From JAYVYM01 sp046593925 (GTDB lineage: Bacteria; Actinomycetota; Actinomycetes; Mycobacteriales; SCTD01), in NCBI GenBank assembly GCA_046593925.1, contig JBKJQN010000097.1:62001-126000 (forward strand): 64,000 bases of DNA, in the 5' to 3' direction. Every line of letters begins with the position of its first letter. Position 1 is the first letter of the stretch. The notes beneath the pieces are model-generated. The model saw only the letters and a program-made list of their open reading frames with translations. It ran no database searches and was not told the DNA's origin. Of the stretch, positions 1 through 7,544 are shown piece by piece. The translations under genes were made by a program, and so were the position numbers.

Positions 1-33
1 ACCGGCACCGACCCGCGTACCGGGGCCTGAGAC

Positions 34-450
34 TCAGCGCGCCACCGGGAGCCGGACCAGGACCCGGCAGCCGGCCCCGGAGTTGCTGATGGCGACGTCG
101 CCGCGGTGCACCTCACCCCATCCGCGGGCGGTGGCGAGCCCCCGGGCCTGCCCGGTCGTCGTCCCCGGGGTCCCGGCTGCGCTGCCCGTGAAGGCGACGT
201 CGAGCAGGCAGGTCCTGCTCGTGCAGACGGACGCTGGTCTCGGCCGGCCGGCGGTCCAGGGCGGCAAGCTCGGCCGACAGCGGCCGGTCGACGCGGCGTG
301 CGGCGCCTCGCTGAGCGCTCCCGCCGCGACCCCGAGGGCCGCGCTGCCCGCGACGACGGTCCGGCCGGCAGCCCCACCGGTCCCGTCCGGGTGCGCCTGG
401 AGGTCCGCGACCGGGTGCGCGCCTCAGATCTCGGCGGCGGCGAGCTGGCC
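34..450 (-). pseudogene. Decayed sensor histidine kinase 3' end
   Basis: The last ~35 codons (stop at 34-36) read GLATARGWGEVH...GDVAISN...CRVLVRLP, which resembles the G2-box end of the HATPase_c domain in actinobacterial two-component sensor kinases. Further upstream the similarity is lost: a piece like RPLSAELAALDRR lies in a different frame, and no N-box or G1 box (DxGxG) is visible. I read this as a frameshifted, truncated kinase tail. The upstream limit is approximate. No response regulator gene is adjacent. A short unrelated ORF cannot be excluded. Confidence 0.4.
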
Positions 451-1479
451 GCAAGCCCCGGCGATCTCCTGTCCGCGGGTGTCACGCACGGTCGTGGCGA
501 TGCCGGCCGCACGCAGCCGCCGGACGAACTCGCGCTCAACCGGCTTGGCTGAGGCGTCCCACTGCGAGCCGGGCGTGGGGTTGAGCGGGATGAGGTTGAC
601 GTGTACGAGCTTGCCGCGCAGCAGCCGGGCGAGCAGGTCGGCGCGCTGCGGCTGGTCATTGACACCGCCGATCATGGCGTACTCGATCGACAGCCGGCGA
701 CCGGTCGTGCGGGTATAGCCCAGGGCCGCGGCCAGCACCTGCTTGACCGGCCAGCGGGTGTTGACCGGGACCAGCGTGTCGCGCAGCTCGTCGTCGGGCG
801 CGTGCAGCGACAGGGCCAGGGTGACCTGCAGACCCTCCTGGGTCAGCTTCTCGATCGCCGGGACGACCCCGACGGTCGACACGACGACGTTGCGCTGCGA
901 CAAGCCCAGCCCGTACGGAGCGGGGTCGGTGAGCCGGCGGACGGCACCGACCACGCGCGCGTAGTTAGCCAGCGGCTCGCCCATCCCCATGAACACCACG
1001 TTGGTGACCCGCTCGCCGGCCCGCAGGACCTGCTCCACGATCTCGCCGGTCGACAGGTTGCGGGTCAGGCCGGCCTGGCCGGTGGCGCAGAACGGGCAGG
1101 CCATCCCGCAGCCGGCCTGGCTGCTGACGCAGACGGTCGTCCGGTCGGCGTAGCGCATCAGCACCGACTCGACGAGCGTGCCGTCGTGCAGCCGCCAGAC
1201 GCTCTTGCGGGTGGCGCCGTCGTCGCAGTCGATCTCGCGGGCGACGCTCAGCAGGTCGGGCAGCAACGGCGCGAGGCGTTCGCGGGAGGGGGCACCGAGG
1301 TCGGTCATCTGTGCCAGGCCCCGGCCGGCGAACACGTGCCGTGACAGCTGCTCGGCACGGAACGGCCGCTCCCCGAGCTCGGCGACGGCGGCGCGGCGGC
1401 CCGCTGCGTCGAGGTCGAGCAGGTGCCGCGGCGGCAGTCCCCTGCGCGGGGCGTCGAAGACGAGCGGCAGGGCGGTCAC
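424..1479 (-). CDS. rlmN: 23S rRNA (adenine2503-C2)/tRNA methyltransferase RlmN
   Basis: A 351-residue radical-SAM enzyme of normal family length. RlmN methylates C2 of A2503 in 23S rRNA, and A37 in some tRNAs, through a methyl-cysteine intermediate. The 4Fe-4S motif CGMACPFC gives cysteines 124, 128 and 131. The second mechanistic cysteine lies near the C-terminus in GQEIAGACGQL (about Cys343), and the conserved TTVCVSSQAGC precedes the cluster. The GEPLANY and SLHAPDD segments are typical of the family. It sits 43 nt downstream of cdsA on the same strand and probably belongs to the rpsB-tsf-pyrH-frr-cdsA transcription unit, as in many actinobacteria. Confidence 0.96.
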   Translation of the reverse strand: MTALPLVFDAPRRGLPPRHLLDLDAAGRRAAVAELGERPFRAEQLSRHVFAGRGLAQMTDLGAPSRERLAPLLPDLLSVAREIDCDDGATRKSVWRLHDGTLVESVLMRYADRTTVCVSSQAGCGMACPFCATGQAGLTRNLSTGEIVEQVLRAGERVTNVVFMGMGEPLANYARVVGAVRRLTDPAPYGLGLSQRNVVVSTVGVVPAIEKLTQEGLQVTLALSLHAPDDELRDTLVPVNTRWPVKQVLAAALGYTRTTGRRLSIEYAMIGGVNDQPQRADLLARLLRGKLVHVNLIPLNPTPGSQWDASAKPVEREFVRRLRAAGIATTVRDTRGQEIAGACGQLAAAEI

Positions 1480-1522
1480 CTGCAGCTCAGCGCCGGTCGG
1501 GCCGCAGACCTTCCCGCGCGTC

Positions 1523-2383
1523 TCACGGCAGTCCGACGAACAACAGCAGCAGCAGCCAGGCGACCGGCGCGGTCGGCAGCAGCGAGTCCAACCGGTCCAT
1601 CAGTCCGCCGTGGCCGGGCAACAGCGCACCCATGTCCTTGATGCCGATGTCCCGCTTGACCATCGACTCACCGAGGTCGCCGAGCGTTGCCGTGCACACG
1701 ACCGCCAGGCCGTACACCGCACCGAGCAGTGGCGAGGCGTGGAACAGCGTCGCAAAGAGGATCGCACCCGCGACCGCGCAGGCCAGCACCGAGCCGCCGA
1801 AGCCCTCCCAGGACTTCTTGGGCGACACGCTCGGGGCCATCGGGTGCCTGCCGAACAGCACGCCCGCGGCGTAGCCCCCGACGTCGCTGCAGACCACCGT
1901 CGCGACAAACGCGGTCACCCGTCTCGGTCCGTCGGACGGCTGCGCCAGCAGCGCCGCGAATCCCAGCAGGAACGGCACGTACGCCGCGGTGAAGGTGGCC
2001 GCGGTGACGTCGCGCAGGTAGCCGGGCGAGGACTCGGGCAGCCGCCAGAGCAGGCAGGCGATCGTGGTGAGCACCAGGGTCAGCACCAGCGCGCCGGCGC
2101 CCTCGCGATAGGCCAGCACGATCATCGTCGCGCCGCCGACGACAAGCACCGGCAGCGGTGGCCGGGCCCCGAGGGTGCGCAGCGCGACAACCACCTCGCG
2201 GGTGGCGACTCCGGACGCGCCGACCAGCACCCCGATGAACACCCAGCGGGCCGGGGAGAACAGCGGGACCGTGATGAGCAGCCCGAGGGCGAGACCGACC
2301 CCGATGGCCACGGGCAGGTTGCGACCCGCGCGCCCGGGCACCCTCGGCGCCTGGCCAGTCGTCGCTCCGGTGGACCTCGCCAC
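1523..2383 (-). CDS. cdsA: Phosphatidate cytidylyltransferase (CDP-diacylglycerol synthase)
   Basis: A 286-residue multi-pass membrane protein that makes CDP-diacylglycerol from phosphatidate and CTP, the branch point for phospholipid synthesis. Hydrophobic segments run through residues 25-115, 130-175 and 197-235. The family signature occupies residues 240-267 (SMVKRDIGIKDMG followed by GHGGLMDRLDS), preceded by SPKKSWEGFGGS at 187-198. The GTG start shares its first base with the frr TAG stop (TAGTG), a translationally coupled arrangement. The position after frr and before rlmN is the common actinobacterial order. Confidence 0.95.
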   Translation of the reverse strand: MARSTGATTGQAPRVPGRAGRNLPVAIGVGLALGLLITVPLFSPARWVFIGVLVGASGVATREVVVALRTLGARPPLPVLVVGGATMIVLAYREGAGALVLTLVLTTIACLLWRLPESSPGYLRDVTAATFTAAYVPFLLGFAALLAQPSDGPRRVTAFVATVVCSDVGGYAAGVLFGRHPMAPSVSPKKSWEGFGGSVLACAVAGAILFATLFHASPLLGAVYGLAVVCTATLGDLGESMVKRDIGIKDMGALLPGHGGLMDRLDSLLPTAPVAWLLLLLFVGLP

Positions 2384-2940
2384 TAGACCTCGAGCAGCTC
2401 GGCTTCCTTGTGCCGCATCAGTTCGTCGACGCTCGCGACGTACTGCGAGGTCGTCTTGTCGAGCTCCTTCTCCGCGCGGGTGACCTCGTCCTCGCCGGTC
2501 TCGCCATCCTTGACCAGGCGGTCGAGCTCGTCCTTGGCCTTGCGGCGGATGTTGCGGATCGACACCTTCGCGTCCTCCGCCTTGTGCCGCGCCACCTTGA
2601 TGAACTCGCGGCGGCGCTCCTCGGTCAGCTGCGGGAAGCTGATCCGGATGACGGTGCCGTCGTTGGTCGGGTTGACGCCGAGGTCGGAGTCGCGGATCGC
2701 CCGCTCGATCGAGCCCATCGAGCCCTTGTCGTACGGCGTGATGACCGCCATCCGCGGCTCGGGCACGGTGAGCGACGCGAGCTGGATGACCGGGGTCATC
2801 GCGCCGTAGTAGTCCACGACGATCTTGTTGGACATTGCCGGGGTAGCCCGGCCGGTACGGATGCCGCCGAAGTCGTCCTTCGCGACCGTCACGGCCTTGT
2901 CCATGCGCTCCTCGGCATCGAGGAGGGTGTCGTCGATCAC
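2383..2940 (-). CDS. frr: Ribosome recycling factor
   Basis: At 185 residues this is the standard length of RRF, which splits post-termination ribosomes together with EF-G. The protein starts MIDDTLLDAEERMDKAV and contains the conserved GIRTGRATP, PEPRMAVITPYDKGSMGSIE and GVNPTNDGTVIRISFP blocks, followed by the long C-terminal helix of the three-helix bundle (EERRREFIKVARHKAEDAKVSIRNIRR in the middle). Its GTG start overlaps the pyrH TGA in a 4-nt GTGA junction, and its stop overlaps the cdsA start by one base, so all three genes are probably coupled. Confidence 0.98.
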   Translation of the reverse strand: MIDDTLLDAEERMDKAVTVAKDDFGGIRTGRATPAMSNKIVVDYYGAMTPVIQLASLTVPEPRMAVITPYDKGSMGSIERAIRDSDLGVNPTNDGTVIRISFPQLTEERRREFIKVARHKAEDAKVSIRNIRRKAKDELDRLVKDGETGEDEVTRAEKELDKTTSQYVASVDELMRHKEAELLEV

Positions 2941-3680
2941 TGGTGCTCTCCGCTCACGAGGGTGCCGATCTTCTCACCGCGGACGGCCCGGCCGATGTTG
3001 CCATCCTCCATCAGGTTGAACACGACGATCGGCAGCGCATTCTCCATGCACAGCGCGAAGGCGGCCGCGTCCGCGACCTTCAGGTTGCGAGCGAGCACCT
3101 CCTCGTAACTCACCCGGTCGAACTTGACGGCCGCCGGGTTGGCCCGGGGGTCGTCGTCGTAGACCCCGTCGACCCGTTTGGCCATCAGCAGGACCTCGCA
3201 GCCGATCTCGAGCGCACGCTGCGCGGCGACCGTGTCGGTGGAGAAGAACGGCATCCCTGCACCGGCGCCGAAGATCACAACTCGGCCCTTCTCCAGGTGT
3301 CGCATCGCGCGCCGCGGGATGTACGGCTCCGCCACCTGACCCATGGTGATCGCGGTCTGCACACGCGTAGCGACACCTGCCTGCTCAAGAAGGTCCTGCA
3401 GTGCCAGGCAGTTCATCACCGTACCGAGCATGCCCATGTAGTCCGCGCGGGCGCGGTCCATCCCCCGCTGGGCGATCTCCGCCCCACGGAAGAAGTTGCC
3501 ACCGCCGACCACGACGGCGACCTGCACGCCACTGCGCGCCACGTCGGCGATCTGCCGCGCGATGTCGGAGACCACATCGAGGTCCAAGCCGATCGCGCCG
3601 CCGCCGAAGACCTCGCCCGAGAGCTTGAGCAGCACCCGGCTGTAGACGGGCCGGAAGGCCGCACCCTCGGTCCTGCTCAC
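2937..3680 (-). CDS. pyrH: UMP kinase
   Basis: UMP kinase phosphorylates UMP to UDP in pyrimidine synthesis. I place the start at GTG 3678-3680, because GAGGAGG lies 8 nt upstream and the product (247 aa, VSRTEGAAFRPVYSRVLLKLSGE) then has the family length. The open frame runs further upstream only across tsf. KLSGE (residues 19-23) and GGGNFFRG (59-66) form the nucleotide-binding loops of the amino-acid kinase fold, and KRVDGVYDDDP is the typical C-lobe motif. It lies between tsf and frr in the classic order and overlaps frr by 4 nt. Confidence 0.97.
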   Translation of the reverse strand: MSRTEGAAFRPVYSRVLLKLSGEVFGGGAIGLDLDVVSDIARQIADVARSGVQVAVVVGGGNFFRGAEIAQRGMDRARADYMGMLGTVMNCLALQDLLEQAGVATRVQTAITMGQVAEPYIPRRAMRHLEKGRVVIFGAGAGMPFFSTDTVAAQRALEIGCEVLLMAKRVDGVYDDDPRANPAAVKFDRVSYEEVLARNLKVADAAAFALCMENALPIVVFNLMEDGNIGRAVRGEKIGTLVSGEHQ

Positions 3681-3729
3681 GGGTGCGGCCTCCTCGACGA
3701 CGTACGAGCTGGGGCTGGTGATCGGCAGA

Positions 3730-4545
3730 CTAGGCCTGGCCGACCTTGAAGCGGGCGAAGCCCTTGACCTCGACGCCGGCCTCGGACAGCACCTTGGCGA
3801 CGGTCTTCTTGGCGTCCTTGGCGAATGCCTGCTCGAGTAGCACCGCCTCCTTGAAGAAGCCGTTGACCCGCCCCTCGACGATCCTGGCCAGCGCAGCCTC
3901 GGGCTTGCCCTCCTCCTTGGCGGCCGCCTCGGCGATCGAGCGCTCCTTGGCGACGACTTCCTCGGGTACCTCCTCGCGGCTGACGTACGTCGGCGAGAAC
4001 GCCGCGATGTGCTGCGCCAGGTCCTTCGCAACGTCCGGCTGCTCGGCCGACAGCTCGACCAGTACGCCGAGCTGCGGGGGCAGGTCGGGGTTGGTCTTGT
4101 GCAGGTAGAGACCGACGTAGGCGCCCTCGAAGCTCACCACGCGGCGGACCTCGATCTTCTCGCCGAGCAGCGCGCCGGCGTCGTCCAGGACGTCTTTCAG
4201 CGCCGCGCCCCCGACGGTGATCGACGACAGGTCGTTGCTGCGCTTGGCGGCGTCGATGACCTGTGCGGCGAGGGCCTGGAAGCGTTCGCCCTTCGCCACG
4301 AAGTCGGTCTCGCAGTTCAGCTCGAGCATGGTCCCGCCGGTCGTGCCGGACAGGACGGCGGTGACGAGGCCATTGCTGGCCGCGCGGCCCTCCCGCTTCG
4401 CCACTCCCTTGAGCCCCTTGATGCGCAGGAACTCGATCGCCTTGTCGTAGTCGCCGCCCGAGTCCACGAGTGCGGTCTTGCAGTCGGTCATGCCCGCGCC
4501 GGTGGCCTCGCGGAGCTTCTTGATGTCGGCAGCGGTGACAGCCAT
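3730..4545 (-). CDS. tsf: Elongation factor Ts
   Basis: A 271-residue EF-Ts, the GDP-GTP exchange factor for EF-Tu. The start is ATG 4543-4545 (MAVTAADIKKLREATGAGM) with a GAGAGAAG ribosome-binding sequence; the longer open frame upstream is rpsB shadow. The N-terminal UBA-like module carries the conserved TGAGMTDCKTAL motif, and LNCETDFVAKG marks the core subdomain contacting EF-Tu. The tail carries KVLSEAGVEVKGFARFKVGQA. It lies 83 nt downstream of rpsB, the conserved rpsB-tsf pair. Confidence 0.97.
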   Translation of the reverse strand: MAVTAADIKKLREATGAGMTDCKTALVDSGGDYDKAIEFLRIKGLKGVAKREGRAASNGLVTAVLSGTTGGTMLELNCETDFVAKGERFQALAAQVIDAAKRSNDLSSITVGGAALKDVLDDAGALLGEKIEVRRVVSFEGAYVGLYLHKTNPDLPPQLGVLVELSAEQPDVAKDLAQHIAAFSPTYVSREEVPEEVVAKERSIAEAAAKEEGKPEAALARIVEGRVNGFFKEAVLLEQAFAKDAKKTVAKVLSEAGVEVKGFARFKVGQA

Positions 4546-4628
4546 GTCTTCTCTCAGGTGTGAGGGTCTGGTGGGCAGCGGTCGGCGCCACGGTCCCCCG
4601 GGGTGCAGGCCCGCGGCGCCGGCACGGG

Positions 4629-5534
4629 CTAGGCGACGGGCGGCGCGGTCGCCGGGTCGTAGGGGGGCGTCTCCGCTGCGGGGGTGTCGAGTGCGGGCGT
4701 CTCGGCTGCGGGGGTGTCGAGTGCAGCGGCGCCGCCGGTCAGCAGCTCCTTCTCCCAGTCCGGCAGTGGCTCGTCGCCGGCCAGCTGGCCGGCGGGAGCG
4801 TTGTCGTAGGACGGCTTGTCGTCGGCTCCGGCATTGGCCTTCGCACCGGCGCGGGCCATCAGGCCCTCCGCGACGGCGTCGGCGATGACCCGGGTCAGGA
4901 CCTGGATCGAGCGGATGGCGTCGTCGTTGCCGGGCACCTTGTAGTCGACGAGGTCGGGGTCGCAGTTGGTGTCCAGGATCGCCACGACCGGGATGCCGAG
5001 CTTGCGGGCCTCGTTGACGGCCAGGTGCTCCTTGTTGGTGTCGACCACCCACACGGCGCTCGGCGTACGGGTCATCTCGCGGATGCCGCCCAGGGTGCGC
5101 TGCAGCTTGATCCGCTCCCGGGACAGCACCAGCGCCTCTTTCTTCGTCAGAACGGTCTGGCCGCCGGTGGTCTCGATGAGCTCGAGCTCCTTGAGGCGCT
5201 GCAGCCGCTTGAAGACGGTCTGGAAGTTGGTCAACATTCCGCCGAGCCAGCGCTCGGTGACGTAGGGCATCCCGACCCGCCCCGCCTGCTCGACGATGGC
5301 CTCCTGCGCCTGGCGCTTCGTCCCGATGAACATGATGGTGCCGCCGTGCGCGACGGTCTCCTTGACGAAGTCGTACGCGCGGTCGATGTACCCGAGCGTC
5401 TGCGTCAGGTCAATGATGTAGATGCCATTGCGCTCAGTGAATATGAAGCGCTTCATCTTCGGGTTCCAGCGCTTGGTCTGGTGCCCGAAGTGCGCGCCGC
5501 TCTCGATGAGCTGGCGCATGGTGACGACGGCCAT
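4629..5534 (-). CDS. rpsB: 30S ribosomal protein S2
   Basis: A 301-residue S2. The start ATG 5532-5534 (MAVVTMRQLIESGAHFGHQ) follows AAGGGG. The core (about residues 1-235) is canonical: HFGHQTKRWNPKMK, RNGIYIIDLTQTL, FIGTKRQAQEAI, GGMLTNFQT and VDTNKEHLAVNEARKLGIPVVAILDTNCDPD in order. The remaining ~65 residues form an acidic, alanine/proline/threonine-rich tail with two copies of ALDTPAAETP, such as is seen in actinobacterial S2 proteins. It is the first gene of the minus-strand rpsB-tsf-pyrH-frr-cdsA block, so a promoter should lie in the 294-nt gap upstream. Confidence 0.97.
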   Translation of the reverse strand: MAVVTMRQLIESGAHFGHQTKRWNPKMKRFIFTERNGIYIIDLTQTLGYIDRAYDFVKETVAHGGTIMFIGTKRQAQEAIVEQAGRVGMPYVTERWLGGMLTNFQTVFKRLQRLKELELIETTGGQTVLTKKEALVLSRERIKLQRTLGGIREMTRTPSAVWVVDTNKEHLAVNEARKLGIPVVAILDTNCDPDLVDYKVPGNDDAIRSIQVLTRVIADAVAEGLMARAGAKANAGADDKPSYDNAPAGQLAGDEPLPDWEKELLTGGAAALDTPAAETPALDTPAAETPPYDPATAPPVA

Positions 5535-5828
5535 GAGGCCCCTTCGTGTGTTGCGTGCGGTGTTTCCGGCCACGTGAGGACCGGGCGCGCACTATCTGGG
5601 TTGTCGCGCCCCGCCGGGAGGTGGGACGCCCTGGCGCCCGCAGCGACGACCACCCCGTAGGGACCACTGGACGACGCTCACCATCGTGGGGACTGGCTCC
5701 GGGCGCGCGAAGTCGACACGGCGGACCGCATCGCTGAGGCGAGTGTACGCGCGCACGCCCAGCGCGGACTGTCCACAGATCGGTGTCCACCACTGTCCGC
5801 TGGACGAAGCGCCCCACAGTCTCAGGCC
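5535..5828. promoter_or_regulatory. Divergent intergenic region between rpsB and the M23 peptidase gene
   Basis: This 294-nt gap must hold the promoters of the rpsB operon (minus) and the peptidase gene (plus). On the minus strand a TACACT hexamer at 5742-5747 could be a -10 box. The best upstream TGGACA is spaced too far (about 22 nt) to be convincing. Three TGTCC words, two of them continuing as TGTCCAC, occur within 5769-5804. No riboswitch-like or terminator structure was recognised. Confidence 0.35.
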
Positions 5829-6788
5829 GTGACCCTGCGCCGACTGTCCGCACCCGCTCTGTTGCTGCTTGGGCTGGGCCTGCTCGTCCGGTCGCCCGCA
5901 ACCGCGCGCGCGGCCCCCGGATGGGTCTGGCCGCTCGACGGGCCGCACTCCGTCAGCCGGGCGTTCGACCCCGGCCCGACGCCGTACGCGCCGGGCCACC
6001 GCGGCGCCGACCTGCCCGCGGCGCCCGGCGTCGCGGTGCGGGCCGCGGGCGACGGCCGGGTGTCCTACGCGGGGCTGCTCGCCGGTCGCGGCGTCGTCGT
6101 GGTCGAGCATGGCGCCCTGCGTACGACGTACGAACCTGTCACGCCCGTCGTACGGGCCGGCCAGGAGGTCACAACCGGGCATCAGATCGGGACGCTCGAC
6201 GCCGGTCACGAGGGGTGCCCGGTCCTCGCCTGTCTGCACTGGGGGCTCCGCCGAGGTGACGCCTACGTGGATCCGGTACGGCTCGTCGACAGCGGGCCGG
6301 TACGCCTGCTGCCACGCAACGACGCCGGTTCAGGTGGCGCCGGTGCGTCGCTGCCGGTGGCCGGTGCGGGGTCGGGTGGGAAACTCCTGCAGAGCGATGA
6401 CCCCGGGCTGCTGACGGGTGGCGGGTCGAACGACGGCGGCGCGCCCGGTGCTCTGCTGGCACCCCCGGCCGGCACGGTCGGCTCGTCGGCCGACGTACTG
6501 GAACCGCCGGATGCACTGGGCCCGCCGGATGCACTGGGCCCGCCGGATGCACTGGGCCCTCCGGATGCACTGGGCCCGCCGGATGCACTGGGCCCGCCGG
6601 ACGACGTGCTGGTCCGACCGGGGCAGAACGGTGCGCCCCGCACCGTCATCGGCGCCGGCTACACCCCGCTGCCGGGTCGGTGGCCCGCTCCAGCGAACAC
6701 GGGCAACGCGCTGCTCACGGCGGCTGCGGCGTCGCTGGTCACGGCTGGCTGGGCCTGGAGCCGCCACTCGAGGGCGCGGGCACCGTGA
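5829..6788 (+). CDS. M23 family peptidase with repeat spacer and sorting-like C-terminus
   Basis: A 319-residue exported protein. Residues 1-29 look like a signal peptide (RRLSAPALLLLGLGLL, then ATARAA). Residues 30-155 form an M23/LytM domain: HRGAD (His57, Asp61) and LHWGL (His137) match the zinc-site motifs, so peptidoglycan endopeptidase activity is plausible. Residues 156-225 are Gly/Pro/Ala-rich, then five exact PPDALG repeats (226-255) form a spacer. The end reads PANTG (288-292), a hydrophobic stretch (about 294-310) and a basic tail SRHSRARAP, the layout of a cell-wall sorting signal although LPxTG is not exact. GTG start. It is transcribed alone, divergent from rpsB. Confidence 0.85.
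   Translation: MTLRRLSAPALLLLGLGLLVRSPATARAAPGWVWPLDGPHSVSRAFDPGPTPYAPGHRGADLPAAPGVAVRAAGDGRVSYAGLLAGRGVVVVEHGALRTTYEPVTPVVRAGQEVTTGHQIGTLDAGHEGCPVLACLHWGLRRGDAYVDPVRLVDSGPVRLLPRNDAGSGGAGASLPVAGAGSGGKLLQSDDPGLLTGGGSNDGGAPGALLAPPAGTVGSSADVLEPPDALGPPDALGPPDALGPPDALGPPDALGPPDDVLVRPGQNGAPRTVIGAGYTPLPGRWPAPANTGNALLTAAAASLVTAGWAWSRHSRARAP
6504..6593 (+). repeat. Five tandem 18-bp repeats inside the M23 gene
   Basis: Five head-to-tail copies of an 18-bp unit, CCGCCGGATGCACTGGGC, encode PPDALG. One copy carries a synonymous C-to-T change (CCT for CCG), and a sixth, diverged partial unit (CCGCCGGACGAC, encoding PPDD) follows. The 18-bp length keeps the frame when copies are gained or lost, so the number may vary between strains. 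Confidence 0.95.
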
Positions 6789-7044
6789 GGCGTGGGACTC
6801 TGCGCACAACGGTCGACCCGATGTGCCGTCCTTCGTGTCAGCGGCAGTGATGTCCCGGGGTGGTCGCCAGGCCGAGGCGCACACCGTCACCCTGAGCGCT
6901 GCTCAGCTGGCGGGACCTGTCGAGGTGGACCTGCGGGCTGCCCGGCCCATCTGGTGCCGCAGCGCATCCGTCCCGCCCCTGGAACGGCTGGACGCCGACA
7001 TGGGCATGCGCCACGCCCAGCCTCGGACACGCTCCTCACCGATG
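6789..7044. other. Gene-poor stretch after the M23 gene
   Basis: No convincing gene is visible here. Open frames in both directions lack recognisable domains and ribosome-binding sites. A plus-strand run like HTVTLSAAQLAGPVEVDLRA (around 6880-6940) may belong to the decayed module that continues into the next feature, but it cannot be identified. Confidence 0.4.
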
Positions 7045-7475
7045 GGTCCGAGGTTCTGTTCGACGACACCGACCGCCGAGGGCGGCACCGCCGTGCGCAA
7101 GGTCCCGGATGCGCTGCGCAACGCCGGGGTCACCGTCGACACGATGGCCGACATCAACGGCGGGAATTGGGGCCGGCGCCTCGACGACGGCCGTGGCTCG
7201 CAGAGATCGCCAGCGCTGGCCGGCTCGCCTTTTCAAGGACTACGCGATCGTGCGACAGCGGGCACAGATCGCTGCGGTCAAGGCCGGCGGCCCCAGCTGC
7301 CCTTGCCTCACTCGCGGCGACCCGCGCAGCACCGACCAGGTCGCCTGGTTCCGTTCCTCGCGCACCTGGCACGCACCCGGAGGGCCGCGATCAGGCCCGG
7401 CCCGTACATCCACGGGGCCAACGAGAACCCGGCTCGAGCTCCGCTGGTCACCGGACCTGTGGGCGAAGCGCAAGG
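7045..7475 (+). pseudogene. Frameshifted PIN-like (DUF5615/PIN-toxin-like) remnant
   Basis: Pieces of one PIN-like ribonuclease-toxin protein appear in all three plus frames in the expected order. SEVLFDDT near 7050 would be the first acidic motif; KVPDALRNAGVTVDTMADI starts at 7099 in another frame; FKDYAIVRQRAQIAAVKAGG starts at 7232 in a third frame, followed by CLTRGD (7304), STDQVAWF (7328) and LELRWSP (about 7432). The order matches single-domain PIN-like toxins with a C-terminal KD motif. At least two frameshifts mean it cannot make the full product. No intact antitoxin gene is adjacent. Family assignment is from memory of the motif layout. Confidence 0.45.
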
Positions 7476-7544
7476 ACTCTCACCGAGGCAGGAGCGCGCT
7501 GGTGCCCTGGCAGGATCATCCGCCAACCGGCGTGTCCGGTCGCA

